From positions 1,550,001-1,614,000 of the forward strand of contig NZ_CP059572.1 of the NCBI RefSeq assembly GCF_019175365.1: a DNA stretch of 64,000 bases, in the 5' to 3' direction. Made by a program: the position numbers and the translations under genes. Numbering within the stretch: position 1 is the first letter of the stretch; each line of letters begins with the position of its first letter. The notes below the pieces were generated by a model that saw nothing but the letters and a program-made list of their open reading frames with translations, did no database searches and was not told the DNA's origin. The DNA comes from Actinomadura graeca (GTDB taxonomy: Bacteria; Actinomycetota; Actinomycetes; Streptosporangiales; Streptosporangiaceae). Below, one piece after another: positions 45,398 to 53,798 of this stretch.

Positions 45398-45725
45398 ACT
45401 GGACGTCGAGCCGTTCGGGCCGCTGGACGCGCTGTACGCCGCCGTCCGCCGCCGCGCCCCGCAGGTCTCCGCGATCTGCGCCCGGCCGACCGGGACGTTC
45501 TACCGGTCGACACCGGAGCGGCGCGCGGTCACCGAGGACGCCTTACGCCTGCGCGTCTCCTACCGGGAGGAGACGGAGCGGATGATCACCTGGGACGAGC
45601 ACGGCGGTGTCTACCGGTGGACCACCGGCCCGGACTCGGGCGCCGCCATTCCTGCCGACACCGAACAGGCCGCCGCCCGGATCGCCGAGGCGCTCGGGGC
45701 CTCGGCCGACCCGCAGGGCGAGTAG
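45387..45725 (+). CDS. Unknown small protein C of an XRE-linked operon
   Basis: A 112-aa protein from ATG 45387, preceded by GGAGG at six bases and overlapping gene B by 11 bp. Its plan is like that of protein A: a beta segment with a W-D-E-H-G-G-V-Y-R-W turn followed by a C-terminal helix (TEQAAARIAEALGA). A and C may be distant relatives; this is a visual impression only. Function unknown. Confidence 0.72.
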   Translation: MADELDVEPFGPLDALYAAVRRRAPQVSAICARPTGTFYRSTPERRAVTEDALRLRVSYREETERMITWDEHGGVYRWTTGPDSGAAIPADTEQAAARIAEALGASADPQGE

Positions 45726-45830
45726 AGCGGGGGCGGCGGCATGCCCTGGTGACCGCTGGCGCCGCCGCCCCACCCAGCGACACGAACTCGGAGCAGGCGT
45801 GACCGCTCCGGCGCAGGTGGGGAGGGGGTG

Positions 45831-46230
45831 GGCGGACGAGTCGGCCTGTAAGCCGGGTTCTGTGCCCGCCGCCTGGGGCGGCGGGTGACGGCCATCCATC
45901 TCGGGCCGCCGTTGCCGGCGGCCTCCAGCGGTCTACCCGCAGGCTCGGGCGGGCCGCCCTCAGGCACCTGCGCGGAGCCTCTGCCGAGGCCCCTTCTTGA
46001 CCTTGCTCCAGGTGGGGTTTACCTAGCCGCCCACGTCACCGTGGGCGCTGGTGAGCTCTTACCTCACCGTTTCACCCTTACCACCGGCGGACCGGTGGCG
46101 GTCTGCTTTCTGTGGCACTGTCCCGCGGGTCGCCCCGGGTCGGCGTTACCGACCACCCTGCCCTGTGGAGCCCGGACTTTCCTCGACGGGGATCGCTCCC
46201 CGACGCGGCCGCCCGGCCGGCTCGTCCGCC
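45831..46230 (-). ncRNA. rnpB: RNase P RNA (type A)
   Basis: On the minus strand the 5' region contains GAGGAAAGTCCGGGCTCCAC, the near-universal P RNA element, and the 3' region ends in ACAGAACCCGGCTTACAGGC. The two ends pair as helix P1: GGCGGACGAGCCGGCC (46230-46215) with GGCCGACTCGTCCGCC (45846-45831), one mismatch in 16. These arms define a ~400-nt RNA. It is the catalytic RNA that matures tRNA 5' ends. The alpha/beta hydrolase gene is divergent, 83 bp away. Confidence 0.96.
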
Positions 46231-46313
46231 GTGTGTCCAGCGTAGCGGGTCGCCGGAGCGGCGGGACGGCCCGGCCGTGGTTGGACGATCTTCCCCGGGG
46301 TAGCGCCGGGAGA

Positions 46314-47183
46314 ATGTACTTCGAGGGTTTCGCGCTGGAGCGCATCGACACGGGCGAGGCGGAGCTGCGGGTGCGGCACGGGGGGTCGGGGCCGCCGGTG
46401 CTGCTGCTGCACGGCCATCCCCGCACGCACGCGACCTGGCACAAGGTCGCGCCGCTGCTCGCCGGCGGGTACAGCGTGGTGTGCCCGGACCTGCGCGGAT
46501 ACGGCGGGTCGTCCAAGCCGCCGACCGACGCCGAGCACGGGCCGTACTCCAAGCGCGCCATGGCGGGCGACTTCGTCGCGCTGATGCGGGCCCTCGGCCA
46601 CGCGTCGTTCGCGGTGGCGGGCCATGACCGGGGCGCGCTGGCGGCCTTCCGGACGGCGATGGACCACCCGGACGCGGTGACCGCGCTGGTGGTGATGGAC
46701 GGTCTTCCGGTGGTGGAGCACCTGGAGCGCTGCGACGCCCGATTCGCCGCCGCGTGGTGGCACTGGTGGTTCTTCGCCCAGACCGAGAAGCCCGCGGAGC
46801 GGGTGATCAACGCGGATCCGGACGCGTGGTACTCCACCAGCGGCGCGCACATGGCGCCCGAGGCGTGGGCCGACTTCCAGGAGGCGATCCACGACCCGGC
46901 GACCGTCCACGGGATGCTGGAGGACTACCGCGCGGGCCTCGGCATCGACCGGCGGCACGACGAGGCCGACCGTGCCGCGGGACGCCGCGTCCGGTGCCCG
47001 ACGCTGGTCATGTGGTCCCTCAAGGACGACCTGGAGGAGCTGTACGGCGATCCGCTCGCCATCTGGCGGAGCTGGGCCGCGGACGTCCGCGGCCATCCCG
47101 TCGACTCCGGTCATCACATGGCCGAGGAGGCGCCGGCGGAGGTGGCCGCCGCGATCGGCGCGTTCCTCGGCGGGCGCGCCTAG
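46314..47183 (+). CDS. Haloacetate (fluoroacetate) dehalogenase-like alpha/beta hydrolase
   Basis: A 289-aa alpha/beta-hydrolase. The oxyanion segment is LLLHGHPRTHATWHKVAPLL and the nucleophile is Asp rather than Ser in VAGHDRGALAAFRTAMDHP (~residue 103). The halide-binding His-Trp is in the AAWWHWWFFAQ stretch (~145), and the catalytic His is in DSGHHMAEEAP near the end. This Asp/HW set is that of haloacetate dehalogenases; some relatives are epoxide hydrolases, so the natural substrate is uncertain. Its TAG stop and the opposing gene's stop share the palindrome CTAG at 47180-47183. Confidence 0.87.
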   Translation: MYFEGFALERIDTGEAELRVRHGGSGPPVLLLHGHPRTHATWHKVAPLLAGGYSVVCPDLRGYGGSSKPPTDAEHGPYSKRAMAGDFVALMRALGHASFAVAGHDRGALAAFRTAMDHPDAVTALVVMDGLPVVEHLERCDARFAAAWWHWWFFAQTEKPAERVINADPDAWYSTSGAHMAPEAWADFQEAIHDPATVHGMLEDYRAGLGIDRRHDEADRAAGRRVRCPTLVMWSLKDDLEELYGDPLAIWRSWAADVRGHPVDSGHHMAEEAPAEVAAAIGAFLGGRA

Positions 47184-48280
47184 CGTTCCAGGTGGTGCAC
47201 GTCGTTGAAGTGGCGGAGCGTGGCGGGGCCGTCGGCGTACCAGTCGACGGACGTCAGCGACGCCACGTCCAGGTGCATCCGGTACAGGGACGCCATCGGG
47301 GCGCCCAGGGCGTCCTTGACCAGGAGCTTGATGGGCGTGACGTGGGAGACGACCAGGACCGTCCGGTGGCGGTGGCGGACCATCAGCTTGTCCAGCGCGG
47401 TGCGGACGCGGCGGGAGACGGCGGCGAAGCTCTCGCCTCCGGGGGGCGCGGCGTCCGGGTCGCGCAGCCACGCCCTCAGCTCGGCGGGGTGCCGCTCGCC
47501 CGCCTCGGCGAAGGTGAGGCCCTCCCAGGCGCCGAAGTCGGTCTCGCGGAAGCCGTCCTCGACGCGGACGTCCAGCCCGGTGGCCGAGGCGACCTCGGCG
47601 GCGGTGTCGCGGCAGCGGGACAGGGGCGAGGTGACGATCGCCTCGATCCCGCGGTCCTTGAGGGCGAGGGCGGCGGCGCGGGCCTGGGCGTGGCCGGTGC
47701 CGGTGAGCGGGACGTCGCCCGTCCCCGCGAAGCGCTTCTCGACCGACAGGCGCGTCTCCCCGTGCCGCAGGAGGAGGGTGGTCGTCGGGGTGGACGTGGG
47801 CGGCCCCGGCGGCGGTTCGGGGTCCTGCGGCGTCTCCTCGGCCTGGCGGGTCCAGGGCTCGCCGCGGGCGGCGGCGTCCATGGCCTCGTTGGCGAGCCGG
47901 TCGGCGTGCGCGTTGCGGTCGCGGGGGATCCACGTGTAGGTGACGGCGCCGAGGCCCTCGGCCAGGTCCCGGGCCCGGAGGGCCAGCGGGATCATGTCGG
48001 GGTGCTTGATCTTCCAGCGGCCCGCCATCTGCTCGACGACGAGCTTGGAGTCCATCCGGACCTCGACGCGGGCGGCGGGGTCGACCGCGGCGGCGGCGGA
48101 CAGCCCGGCGATGAGGCCGCGGTACTCGGCCACGTTGTTGGTCGCGTGCCCGATCGACTCGGCGACCTCGGCGAGGACCTCCCCGGTGACGGCGTCGCGG
48201 ACGAGGGCGCCGTACCCGGCGGGCCCCGGGTTGCCCCGCGACCCCCCGTCGGCCTCGACGACCAGCCTCCGCCCGGTCAC
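47180..48280 (-). CDS. Bifunctional RNase H (RNase HI-like) / acid phosphatase
   Basis: A 366-aa fusion like mycobacterial Rv2228c. The N-terminal RNase H domain (1-~135) has LVVEADGGSRGNPGPAGYG, NNVAEYRGLIAGL, RMDSKLVVEQM and a final HADRLANEA. After a Pro-rich linker (~150-170), a histidine-phosphatase domain begins LLLRHGETRLSVEKRF, with the second-His segment VVSHVTPIKLL. The first domain removes RNA in RNA/DNA hybrids. The second is CobC-like and may act on alpha-ribazole phosphate or another small phosphate. GTG 48280 overlaps the upstream stop by four bases. Confidence 0.93.
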   Translation of the reverse strand: MTGRRLVVEADGGSRGNPGPAGYGALVRDAVTGEVLAEVAESIGHATNNVAEYRGLIAGLSAAAAVDPAARVEVRMDSKLVVEQMAGRWKIKHPDMIPLALRARDLAEGLGAVTYTWIPRDRNAHADRLANEAMDAAARGEPWTRQAEETPQDPEPPPGPPTSTPTTTLLLRHGETRLSVEKRFAGTGDVPLTGTGHAQARAAALALKDRGIEAIVTSPLSRCRDTAAEVASATGLDVRVEDGFRETDFGAWEGLTFAEAGERHPAELRAWLRDPDAAPPGGESFAAVSRRVRTALDKLMVRHRHRTVLVVSHVTPIKLLVKDALGAPMASLYRMHLDVASLTSVDWYADGPATLRHFNDVHHLER

Positions 48281-49020
48281 AGCCCCGACTCGGGGGTGCG
48301 GACGAGGATGCGGCGGCACTCCTCGCAGCGGACGACCTCGTCCTCGGCCGCGGCGCGGATGCGGTTCAGGTCGACGGTGTTCAGCGCGAGGTGGCAGCCC
48401 TGGCACGCTCCGCGGAACAGCTTGGCCGCGCCGACCCCGCCGAACTGGCCGCGCAGCTTCTCGTAGAGGGCGAGGACGTCCTCGGGGATGTCCTTGGCGA
48501 CGGCGGTGCGGGCGGTGCTGGTCGTCCCGGCCTCCTCGTCGATCTCCTGCTGGGCGGCGTCGCGGGACCGGACGAGCCCGGCCAGCTCCTCCTGCGCGGC
48601 GGCCTGGTCGGCGCGCAGGGCGGAGACCTTGCCCTCGGCCTCCTCGATGCGCTCCATGATCTCCAGCACGACCTCCTCCAGATCGGACTGGCGGCGCTGG
48701 AGCGACCCGATCTCGGCCTGGAGGCCGCTGAGGTCCTTGGCGGAGGTCACCTGCCCGGAGTCGAGCCGCTTCTGGTCGCGGTCGGCCCGGGTGCGGACCT
48801 GGTCGACGTCCTGCTCGGCCTTGCGCTGCTCCCGCTCCAGGTCGCCGACCTCCGTCTCGGCGGCCACGATCGCGTCGCGCAACTCGGTGACACGGCCCTC
48901 CAGCCGCTCGATCCCGGCCAGCTCGGGCAGCGTGCGGCGGCGGTGGGCCAGCCGGTCCAGCGAGCTGTCGAGGTCCTGCAGGTCGATCAGGCGAAGCTGG
49001 GCTTGCGGTGCGGCTTTCAC
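48277..49020 (-). CDS. C4-type zinc-ribbon protein with long coiled coil
   Basis: A 247-aa protein: residues ~10-185 are two antiparallel coiled-coil helices rich in Glu, Gln and Arg, and the C-terminus is a zinc ribbon with CQGC and CEEC pairs (~210 and 232). It is always placed between Nif3 and the RNase H/phosphatase gene in actinomycetes, as here, with four-base overlaps at both ends. A nucleic-acid-binding or adaptor role is suspected. The GTG start at 49020 is fixed by the overlap. Confidence 0.9.
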   Translation of the reverse strand: MKAAPQAQLRLIDLQDLDSSLDRLAHRRRTLPELAGIERLEGRVTELRDAIVAAETEVGDLEREQRKAEQDVDQVRTRADRDQKRLDSGQVTSAKDLSGLQAEIGSLQRRQSDLEEVVLEIMERIEEAEGKVSALRADQAAAQEELAGLVRSRDAAQQEIDEEAGTTSTARTAVAKDIPEDVLALYEKLRGQFGGVGAAKLFRGACQGCHLALNTVDLNRIRAAAEDEVVRCEECRRILVRTPESGL

Positions 49021-49838
49021 TGTGCTCCTTCGAAATGCAGGCTCCACGCGTCGGTGACGAGCGTGGACACCCGGGTCTCCAACGTGCCCGCTTCCTTCGA
49101 TGCCCCGGTCAGCCGCCGCTCCGCGTCGGCCAGCCAGGGCCACTCCGTCGCCCAGTGCGCGGCGTCCACCAGCGCGGGACCGCCCTGCTCGGTGAACTCC
49201 GACGCGGGGTGGTGGCGCAGGTCGGCGGTGAGGTAGACGTCGGCGCCCGCCGCGCGCGCCGTGTCGAGCAGCGAGTCCCCCGCGCCGCCGCAGACGGCGA
49301 CCGTGCGGACGGCGCGGCCGGGGTCGCCCGCCGCCCGGACGCCCCAGGCGGTGGACGGCAGCCCGGCGGCGGCCCCGCGGGTGAACTCGGCCAGCGTGAC
49401 CGGCTCGGCCAGGTCCCCGACACGGCCGAGGCCGCGGCGGGGGTCGTCCCCGTCCGGGACCATCGGGCGCAGGGCGCCGGTCAGGCCCACCGCCCGGGCC
49501 AGCGCGTCCGACACCCCCGGGTCGGCGCGGTCGGCGTTGGTGTGCGCGGTGTACAGCGCCACCCCTTCCCGGATCATCCGGTGCACCATCCGCCCCTTGG
49601 GGGTGGTGGCGGCGACCGAGTGCACCCCGCGCAGCAGCAAGGGATGGTGGGTGACCAGCAGGTCGGCGCCCCATTCCAGCGCCTCGTCCAGGACGGCGGC
49701 CACCGGGTCGACCGCGAACAGCACCCGGCCGACCTCCTGGCCGGGGTCGCCGCACACCGGTCCGACGGCGTCCCAGGACTCCGCCCACGCGGGCGGATAC
49801 AGCTCGTCCAGGGCCGCGATGACATGGGATAGGCGCAC
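49017..49838 (-). CDS. Nif3-like dinuclear metal centre protein
   Basis: A 273-aa protein of the Nif3/YqfO (GTP cyclohydrolase I type 2-like) family. Metal ligands are visible in LLVTHHPLLLRG (~64), the NADRADPGVSDALA segment (His-Thr-Asn-Ala-Asp), and near the C-terminus LVDAAHWATEWPWLA. The biochemical role is unsettled. First gene of the three-gene operon, with GTG 49838. The PPOX gene is divergent. Confidence 0.9.
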   Translation of the reverse strand: MRLSHVIAALDELYPPAWAESWDAVGPVCGDPGQEVGRVLFAVDPVAAVLDEALEWGADLLVTHHPLLLRGVHSVAATTPKGRMVHRMIREGVALYTAHTNADRADPGVSDALARAVGLTGALRPMVPDGDDPRRGLGRVGDLAEPVTLAEFTRGAAAGLPSTAWGVRAAGDPGRAVRTVAVCGGAGDSLLDTARAAGADVYLTADLRHHPASEFTEQGGPALVDAAHWATEWPWLADAERRLTGASKEAGTLETRVSTLVTDAWSLHFEGAQ

Positions 49839-49949
49839 GTCCCGCAGGCTACCGCGCCGAGCCGCTCCCGCCGAGCCACCGAGCGTCACCGCCCCCCGCC
49901 GCGGTCTGAAACGATAGGCACGGGAGAGCCCGACCGAGGGGAGAACGCC

Positions 49950-50597
49950 ATGTCGGCTTCCGGCGCCGAAGCGGGGACGAGGCCCACTGACGCGATACCG
50001 AAGCCCGCCGCACCGAGTCCGAGGCCCATCGCGGCAGGTGGGGCACCCAGACGGCTGAGCGCGGCACCCGCCCCGGGCGCGGCGACCCCGGCGTTGCGCG
50101 CGGCGCCCAGCGCGGACCGCCCGTACATGCCCGGCTACGGCACCTTGGGCCCGGACGAGGGCGGCGGCCTGCTCCCGTGGTCGTGGGCCGTGGAGCGGCT
50201 GCGCGCCGCCCGCAACTTCTGGCTGTGCACGGTGCGCCCGGACGGCCGCCCGCACGCGATGCCGGTGTGGGGGGCGTGGTCCGGGGAGGCGCTGATGTTC
50301 AGCAGCAGCGTGCCGTCCCGGAAGATGGTGAACCTGCGGGCCAACCCGAACGTCGTGGTGACCACCGAGGAGGCCGAGGAGCCGGTGGTCATCGAGGGGA
50401 CCGCCGAGGTCGTCACCGAACCGAGGGCTTTGCAACGATTCATCGACCTGGTCAACGCCAAGTACTGCACCGGCTATCGTGTGGACTTCCTGGACCCCGT
50501 GGTGAACGCGACCGTAGCGGTACGGCCGCAGCGGGCGTTCGGGCTGCGCCAGGGAGATTTCACCGGTTCTCCCACCCGGTGGTCGTTCGGAACCTGA
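49950..50597 (+). CDS. Pyridoxamine-5'-phosphate-oxidase-like (FMN/F420) protein
   Basis: A 215-aa protein. Residues 1-~60 are an Ala/Pro-rich disordered extension. The split-barrel flavin domain follows: ERLRAARNFWLCTVRPDGRP, HAMPVWGAWSGEALMFSSS, SRKMVNLRANPNVVVTTE and EPVVIEGTAEVV. It could use FMN or F420 to reduce or bind a small substrate. The GAGGGGAGA site seven bases before ATG 49950 shows that the long N-terminus is translated. Confidence 0.85.
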   Translation: MSASGAEAGTRPTDAIPKPAAPSPRPIAAGGAPRRLSAAPAPGAATPALRAAPSADRPYMPGYGTLGPDEGGGLLPWSWAVERLRAARNFWLCTVRPDGRPHAMPVWGAWSGEALMFSSSVPSRKMVNLRANPNVVVTTEEAEEPVVIEGTAEVVTEPRALQRFIDLVNAKYCTGYRVDFLDPVVNATVAVRPQRAFGLRQGDFTGSPTRWSFGT

Positions 50598-50642
50598 ACG
50601 CCCTCCGGGATCAATCTTGGGACTCATCGCGTTGGAGAGTGT

Positions 50643-51008
50643 GTGAAGTCACCCTTTCGCCGCCGCAAGCGCGTCAAGGGCCGGGCCATGGGCAACCGGC
50701 CCGAGCCGGCCGAGCAGGAGATCGTCGAGTGGCCCCGCGACGGCACGGGGAAGTCGTCCCTGATGAACGCGATCCGCGGCGACGGCGAGACCGGCGCCGG
50801 CTTCGGCGGCGGCATGTTCGAGGACCTCGCCTCCGCCTTCGAGGGCTCCAAGAAGGTCAAGCAGGAGGAGCAGCAGCGCGAGAAGATCCTGCGGCAGGAC
50901 GATCACGAGCAGGCCGGGTCCGGGGCGTCGCGCCGCGACGACCTGGACTCCGGCAAGATCCGCATCCGGCGGAACGGGGCCGGGTCCCCACCGCCGGACG
51001 CGGAGTGA
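50643..51008 (+). CDS. DUF6191-like small charged protein
   Basis: A 121-aa basic-then-acidic protein from GTG 50643 (GGAGAG upstream). The middle and C-terminal part, GGMFEDLASAFEGSKKVKQE, then ILRQDDHEQ and RRDDLDSGKIRIRR, resembles the conserved end of DUF6191 proteins. The usual N-terminal membrane span is absent. Soluble; function unknown. A perfect LexA box follows 17 bp after its stop. Confidence 0.65.
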   Translation: MKSPFRRRKRVKGRAMGNRPEPAEQEIVEWPRDGTGKSSLMNAIRGDGETGAGFGGGMFEDLASAFEGSKKVKQEEQQREKILRQDDHEQAGSGASRRDDLDSGKIRIRRNGAGSPPPDAE

Positions 51009-51024
51009 ATTTGTCCGCTTTGTA

Positions 51025-51040
51025 TCGAACATAGGTTCGA
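51025..51040. promoter_or_regulatory. LexA (SOS) box
   Basis: TCGAACATAGGTTCGA is a perfect palindrome matching the Gram-positive/actinobacterial LexA consensus TCGAAC-N4-GTTCGA. A -10-like TATCCT at 51049-51054 lies seven bases before the GTG start at 51061, so the box covers the expected -35 position of a leaderless promoter. Confidence 0.88.
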
Positions 51041-51060
51041 ATCGGGGTTATCCTGAGCGA

Positions 51061-51459
51061 GTGAGCGCCTACGTACCGCCCGGCTGGCCCGCGCAGGTGC
51101 ACCCACCGGGCACCGACCGCTTCGAGGACACCGCGATGGCGTGGCTGCTCGAGCTCGTCCCGCCCGAGTACCGCCGGTACGGCGTGCTGCGCCGCTACCC
51201 GATCATCCTCGCCCGGATGGCCCGGCACCACGTGACCGCCTCCGTGGAGGCCGCCCGCGAGGGCTTCCGCACCGCCCGCGTCGACCTCGGCGACGTCGTC
51301 CCGCCGCACGGGATCGAGGCGGTCCTGGAGACGTACCGGCGCGAGGGCGCCCGCCTCGTCGCCCTCCTTGAGGGGATCGAACTGGTCGAGACCGCTCTGC
51401 GCGGCATGGCCGAGCCGGACGATCCCGTCCACCGCCGGCCGTTCACCCCGAAGCTCTGA
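51061..51459 (+). CDS. Conserved actinobacterial protein under a LexA box
   Basis: A 132-aa soluble helical protein from GTG 51061. It has no ribosome site; TATCCT ends seven bases before it, so the mRNA is probably leaderless. Recognisable segments are YVPPGWPAQVHPPGTDRFED, LLELVPPEYRRYGVLRRYP and ILARMARHHVTASVEAAREG. I recall similar proteins being widespread in actinomycetes but know no function. The SOS box predicts induction by DNA damage. Candidate roles such as checkpoint or repair accessory are inference. Confidence 0.8.
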   Translation: MSAYVPPGWPAQVHPPGTDRFEDTAMAWLLELVPPEYRRYGVLRRYPIILARMARHHVTASVEAAREGFRTARVDLGDVVPPHGIEAVLETYRREGARLVALLEGIELVETALRGMAEPDDPVHRRPFTPKL

Positions 51460-51909
51460 GCGCGCGCCGGGCACCGCTCGCCCCGAGGCCCCGCACGCCG
51501 TCCCCGCGCCGCGGCCGCGGCCCGCATTGGAACACCCCGATGGCCGGTCCCGGCCATCACGACTTGGACCAATCGGTGTTCCGGCCGCGCACCGCCTCTC
51601 AGGTGGGCCGACCGGCGGGCCGTCGCCGACCGTCACCGGAGTGGGACCGCGCCAACGCGTCCGGACGCCCGCGGGGGTCTTGCGCCGCCGTCCCCCGGCG
51701 TGCTCTGATCACTCCCCCGCCCGAACCAGCCGACGCATGGCAGGGGTCGCCGGTGAAGGGCCGAGCCCGACCAATGCTCGCCCTGGACACCCGCGCGACC
51801 GAAGCGGACCACCCGGCCACGGCCCGGCCGGGAGCCCGCACTCCCCCGCGCATCGCATGAATGCCGCCGTCCCGGCTGCCGGGCGGCGCCATACGTGAAG
51901 GGGGACGCA
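51460..51909. other. 450-bp region without a gene, with a nested inverted repeat
   Basis: No ORF with a convincing start or codon pattern is visible. At 51529-51582 an outer 8-bp inverted repeat (GGAACACC / GGTGTTCC) encloses a near-perfect short hairpin GATGGCCGG-TC-CCGGCCATC (51539-51558). It may terminate the SOS gene or be a structured RNA. The rest is GC-rich without obvious motifs. AAGGGGGA just before 51910 is the next gene's ribosome site. Confidence 0.55.
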
Positions 51910-52353
51910 ATGTCGACGCATCCGAGCGCCCAGGTCGAGCCGAGATGGCTTCCGCCCGGCTTCCGTTTCCGGCGCCAGATCGACGGCGGGGCCGCGGCGG
52001 GGTTCCCGGGGCCCGCCGACCAGACCCGGCTCGTGCACACCAAGGGCTGGGCCCGCGCCGACTGGTCGAACCCCCTCGTCGTGCACGTCACCACCGAACC
52101 CGGCGCGCAGCTCCTCGCCACCGAGAACCGCCCGGGCGTCCCCATCAGCCTGGGCGACGTCCCGGCCGAGGCCGAGTACCACGACGGGATGTGGACCGGC
52201 GGGGACCACGGCACGCGACCGCGCTGGACGACCGAGCTCGCGCACTCGGTCACCGTCCGGACGCCGACGCGGGTCTTCGGCGTCCGGGGGCCGCGCGAGA
52301 TCAGCGTGGAGGACCTCGTCGAGATCGCCAAGTCCCTCCCCCTCACCGAGTGA
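51910..52353 (+). CDS. Hypothetical protein, 147 aa
   Basis: A soluble protein from ATG 51910, preceded by AAGGGGGA. It has a Pro/Arg-rich N-terminus (EPRWLPPGFRFRRQIDGG), a predicted beta-rich middle (LVHTKGWARADWSNPLVVHV), and a C-terminal helix (SVEDLVEIAKSLPL). No signal peptide and no motif I recognise. It may bind a small molecule or be part of an unknown family. Confidence 0.7.
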   Translation: MSTHPSAQVEPRWLPPGFRFRRQIDGGAAAGFPGPADQTRLVHTKGWARADWSNPLVVHVTTEPGAQLLATENRPGVPISLGDVPAEAEYHDGMWTGGDHGTRPRWTTELAHSVTVRTPTRVFGVRGPREISVEDLVEIAKSLPLTE

Positions 52354-52413
52354 CCCGCACGGCAAGGACGACGCCCCGCCGGTGGCGGCGGACCCGGACG
52401 CGCGCGGTGCAGT

Positions 52414-53100
52414 ATGGGGCCCATGGGCTATGTGGATCAGGTGGCACCGAACCTCGCCGGCCTCCTGCGCCGGGACGCCTGGTGGATGGGATGGAACATC
52501 CTGCTCGCCTGGATCCCCGTGGGGCTGGCCTGGATGCTCTTCCGGGGACGCGCCGTGTCGCGGTCCCCGCTCTGGTGGGCCGGGCTCGTGCTGTTCGCGC
52601 TGTTCCTGCCGAACGCGCCCTACGTGGTCACCGACCTGGTGCATCTGCGGAACGACATCGTGCTGTCCGATGAGGACGGCCCCGTGGTGACGGCGGTGCT
52701 GCCGGTCTACGCGGTGCTGGTCGGATCGGGTTTCCTCGCCTACCACCTGGCGCTCGGCGCCGCGCTCCGCCACCTCGGCCGGATCGGGCTGGGCGCGTAC
52801 CGGGGGCGGGCCGCCGTGGCGGTGCACGCGCTCTGCGCGGTCGGGATCTTCCTCGGGCGCTGGGCCCGCCTCAACAGCTGGGAGCCGGTGGTCGCCCCGC
52901 AGGCGACGCTGGAGCGGATCGTCCTGCAGCTGACCTGGAGCCGGGCGCCCATTCTGATCGCCGGCACTTTTCTCGTCATCTGGCTCTGCCATTTCATGAC
53001 CAGGGCGATAGCCGATGCCGCCCGGGACGCGGTGGTGAAAGGCGCCCGCCGCGTCCAAGGGCTTCTGGCACCCTATGACAAGGGTTTCACTCCCGGATGA
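52414..53100 (+). CDS. DUF1361 membrane protein
   Basis: A 228-aa protein with six spans. The DUF1361 signatures are NAPYVVTDLVHLRN between spans 2 and 3 and GIFLGRWARLNSWEPVV before span 6. The start may be ATG 52414 or ATG 52423; neither has a clear ribosome site. Monocistronic, ending at a strong hairpin. Function unknown for the family. Confidence 0.87.
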   Translation: MGPMGYVDQVAPNLAGLLRRDAWWMGWNILLAWIPVGLAWMLFRGRAVSRSPLWWAGLVLFALFLPNAPYVVTDLVHLRNDIVLSDEDGPVVTAVLPVYAVLVGSGFLAYHLALGAALRHLGRIGLGAYRGRAAVAVHALCAVGIFLGRWARLNSWEPVVAPQATLERIVLQLTWSRAPILIAGTFLVIWLCHFMTRAIADAARDAVVKGARRVQGLLAPYDKGFTPG

Positions 53101-53158
53101 AAACCCTTTTTCGGTGTTCTTGTCAATGGCGACCGGGGCGCCGATCAAAGGGAAATGA

Positions 53159-53193
53159 CCGGTCCCGCAGCCGCGGGGCTGCTGCGGGACCGG
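53159..53193. terminator. Strong hairpin terminator between convergent genes
   Basis: A perfect 13-bp stem CCGGTCCCGCAGC / GCTGCGGGACCGG with a 9-nt loop, 58 bp past the DUF1361 stop and 28 bp before the end of the leftward secreted-protein gene. Confidence 0.88.
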
Positions 53194-53221
53194 GGTCGGG
53201 ATAGGCGGGTGTCTTACCGGA

Positions 53222-53605
53222 TCAGACCTGCTTCACGACGGGCTTGGCCTTGCTGCCGGACGTCTCGAACTTGAGCTGGGTCTTGTTGCTGACCACGGAC
53301 GTGTCGGCGGAGCCACCGCCCTTGACGATCAGGCTGACGCTGACCGCGGTGCCCTTGGGGGGAGCCACCGTGAAGGTCTTGGTCTGGCCCTTGGCGATGT
53401 TCTCGGTGCACCGGGCCTCCAGGATGTCGCCGACGCAGACCGTGGCGGTGTAGTTGCCCTTCTGGGTCACCTTCACGGTGACCTTGGCGGGAGCCGCCGC
53501 GGCGGCGGTGGCCGACGAGGCCGTCCCGAGTCCGATCACCGCGGCGGCGCCCGCCAGGGCGGCGGCGGTGGCGAAACGGCGGGCCTGGAACGTGCGTGCG
53601 GACAT
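53222..53605 (-). CDS. Small secreted protein, 127 aa
   Basis: A Sec signal peptide (MSARTFQARRFATAAALAGA, continuing to an A-x-A site near residue 33) precedes a ~90-aa mature domain that is predicted all-beta. It contains one Cys pair (TVCVGDILEARC), which probably forms a disulfide, and a Lys-rich tail. No family recognised. ATG 53605 has AGGGAGAA upstream. Possibly a surface or extracellular beta-sandwich protein. Confidence 0.78.
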   Translation of the reverse strand: MSARTFQARRFATAAALAGAAAVIGLGTASSATAAAAAPAKVTVKVTQKGNYTATVCVGDILEARCTENIAKGQTKTFTVAPPKGTAVSVSLIVKGGGSADTSVVSNKTQLKFETSGSKAKPVVKQV

Positions 53606-53798
53606 TTCTTCTCCCTGGTCTCTGGGAAAGCCGGAGATCGCGGTCTCTGTGCGTTCTCCGTACGACCAGGGGTACGACGTGCCCAGTCAATGGGGTTCAG
53701 TTTTAATTTGCCTAAATTGACGATCGGGAACGCCTATCAATCGGTGCGCCACAGCCGGGGTCACAATTGTGGGCGAATGGACCGTCGCCCCGGGACGG

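Noticed and set aside
51034..51046. GGTTCGAATCGGG resembles a tRNA T-loop
   Set aside because: No acceptor, D or anticodon stem can be drawn around it; the bases belong to the LexA palindrome.
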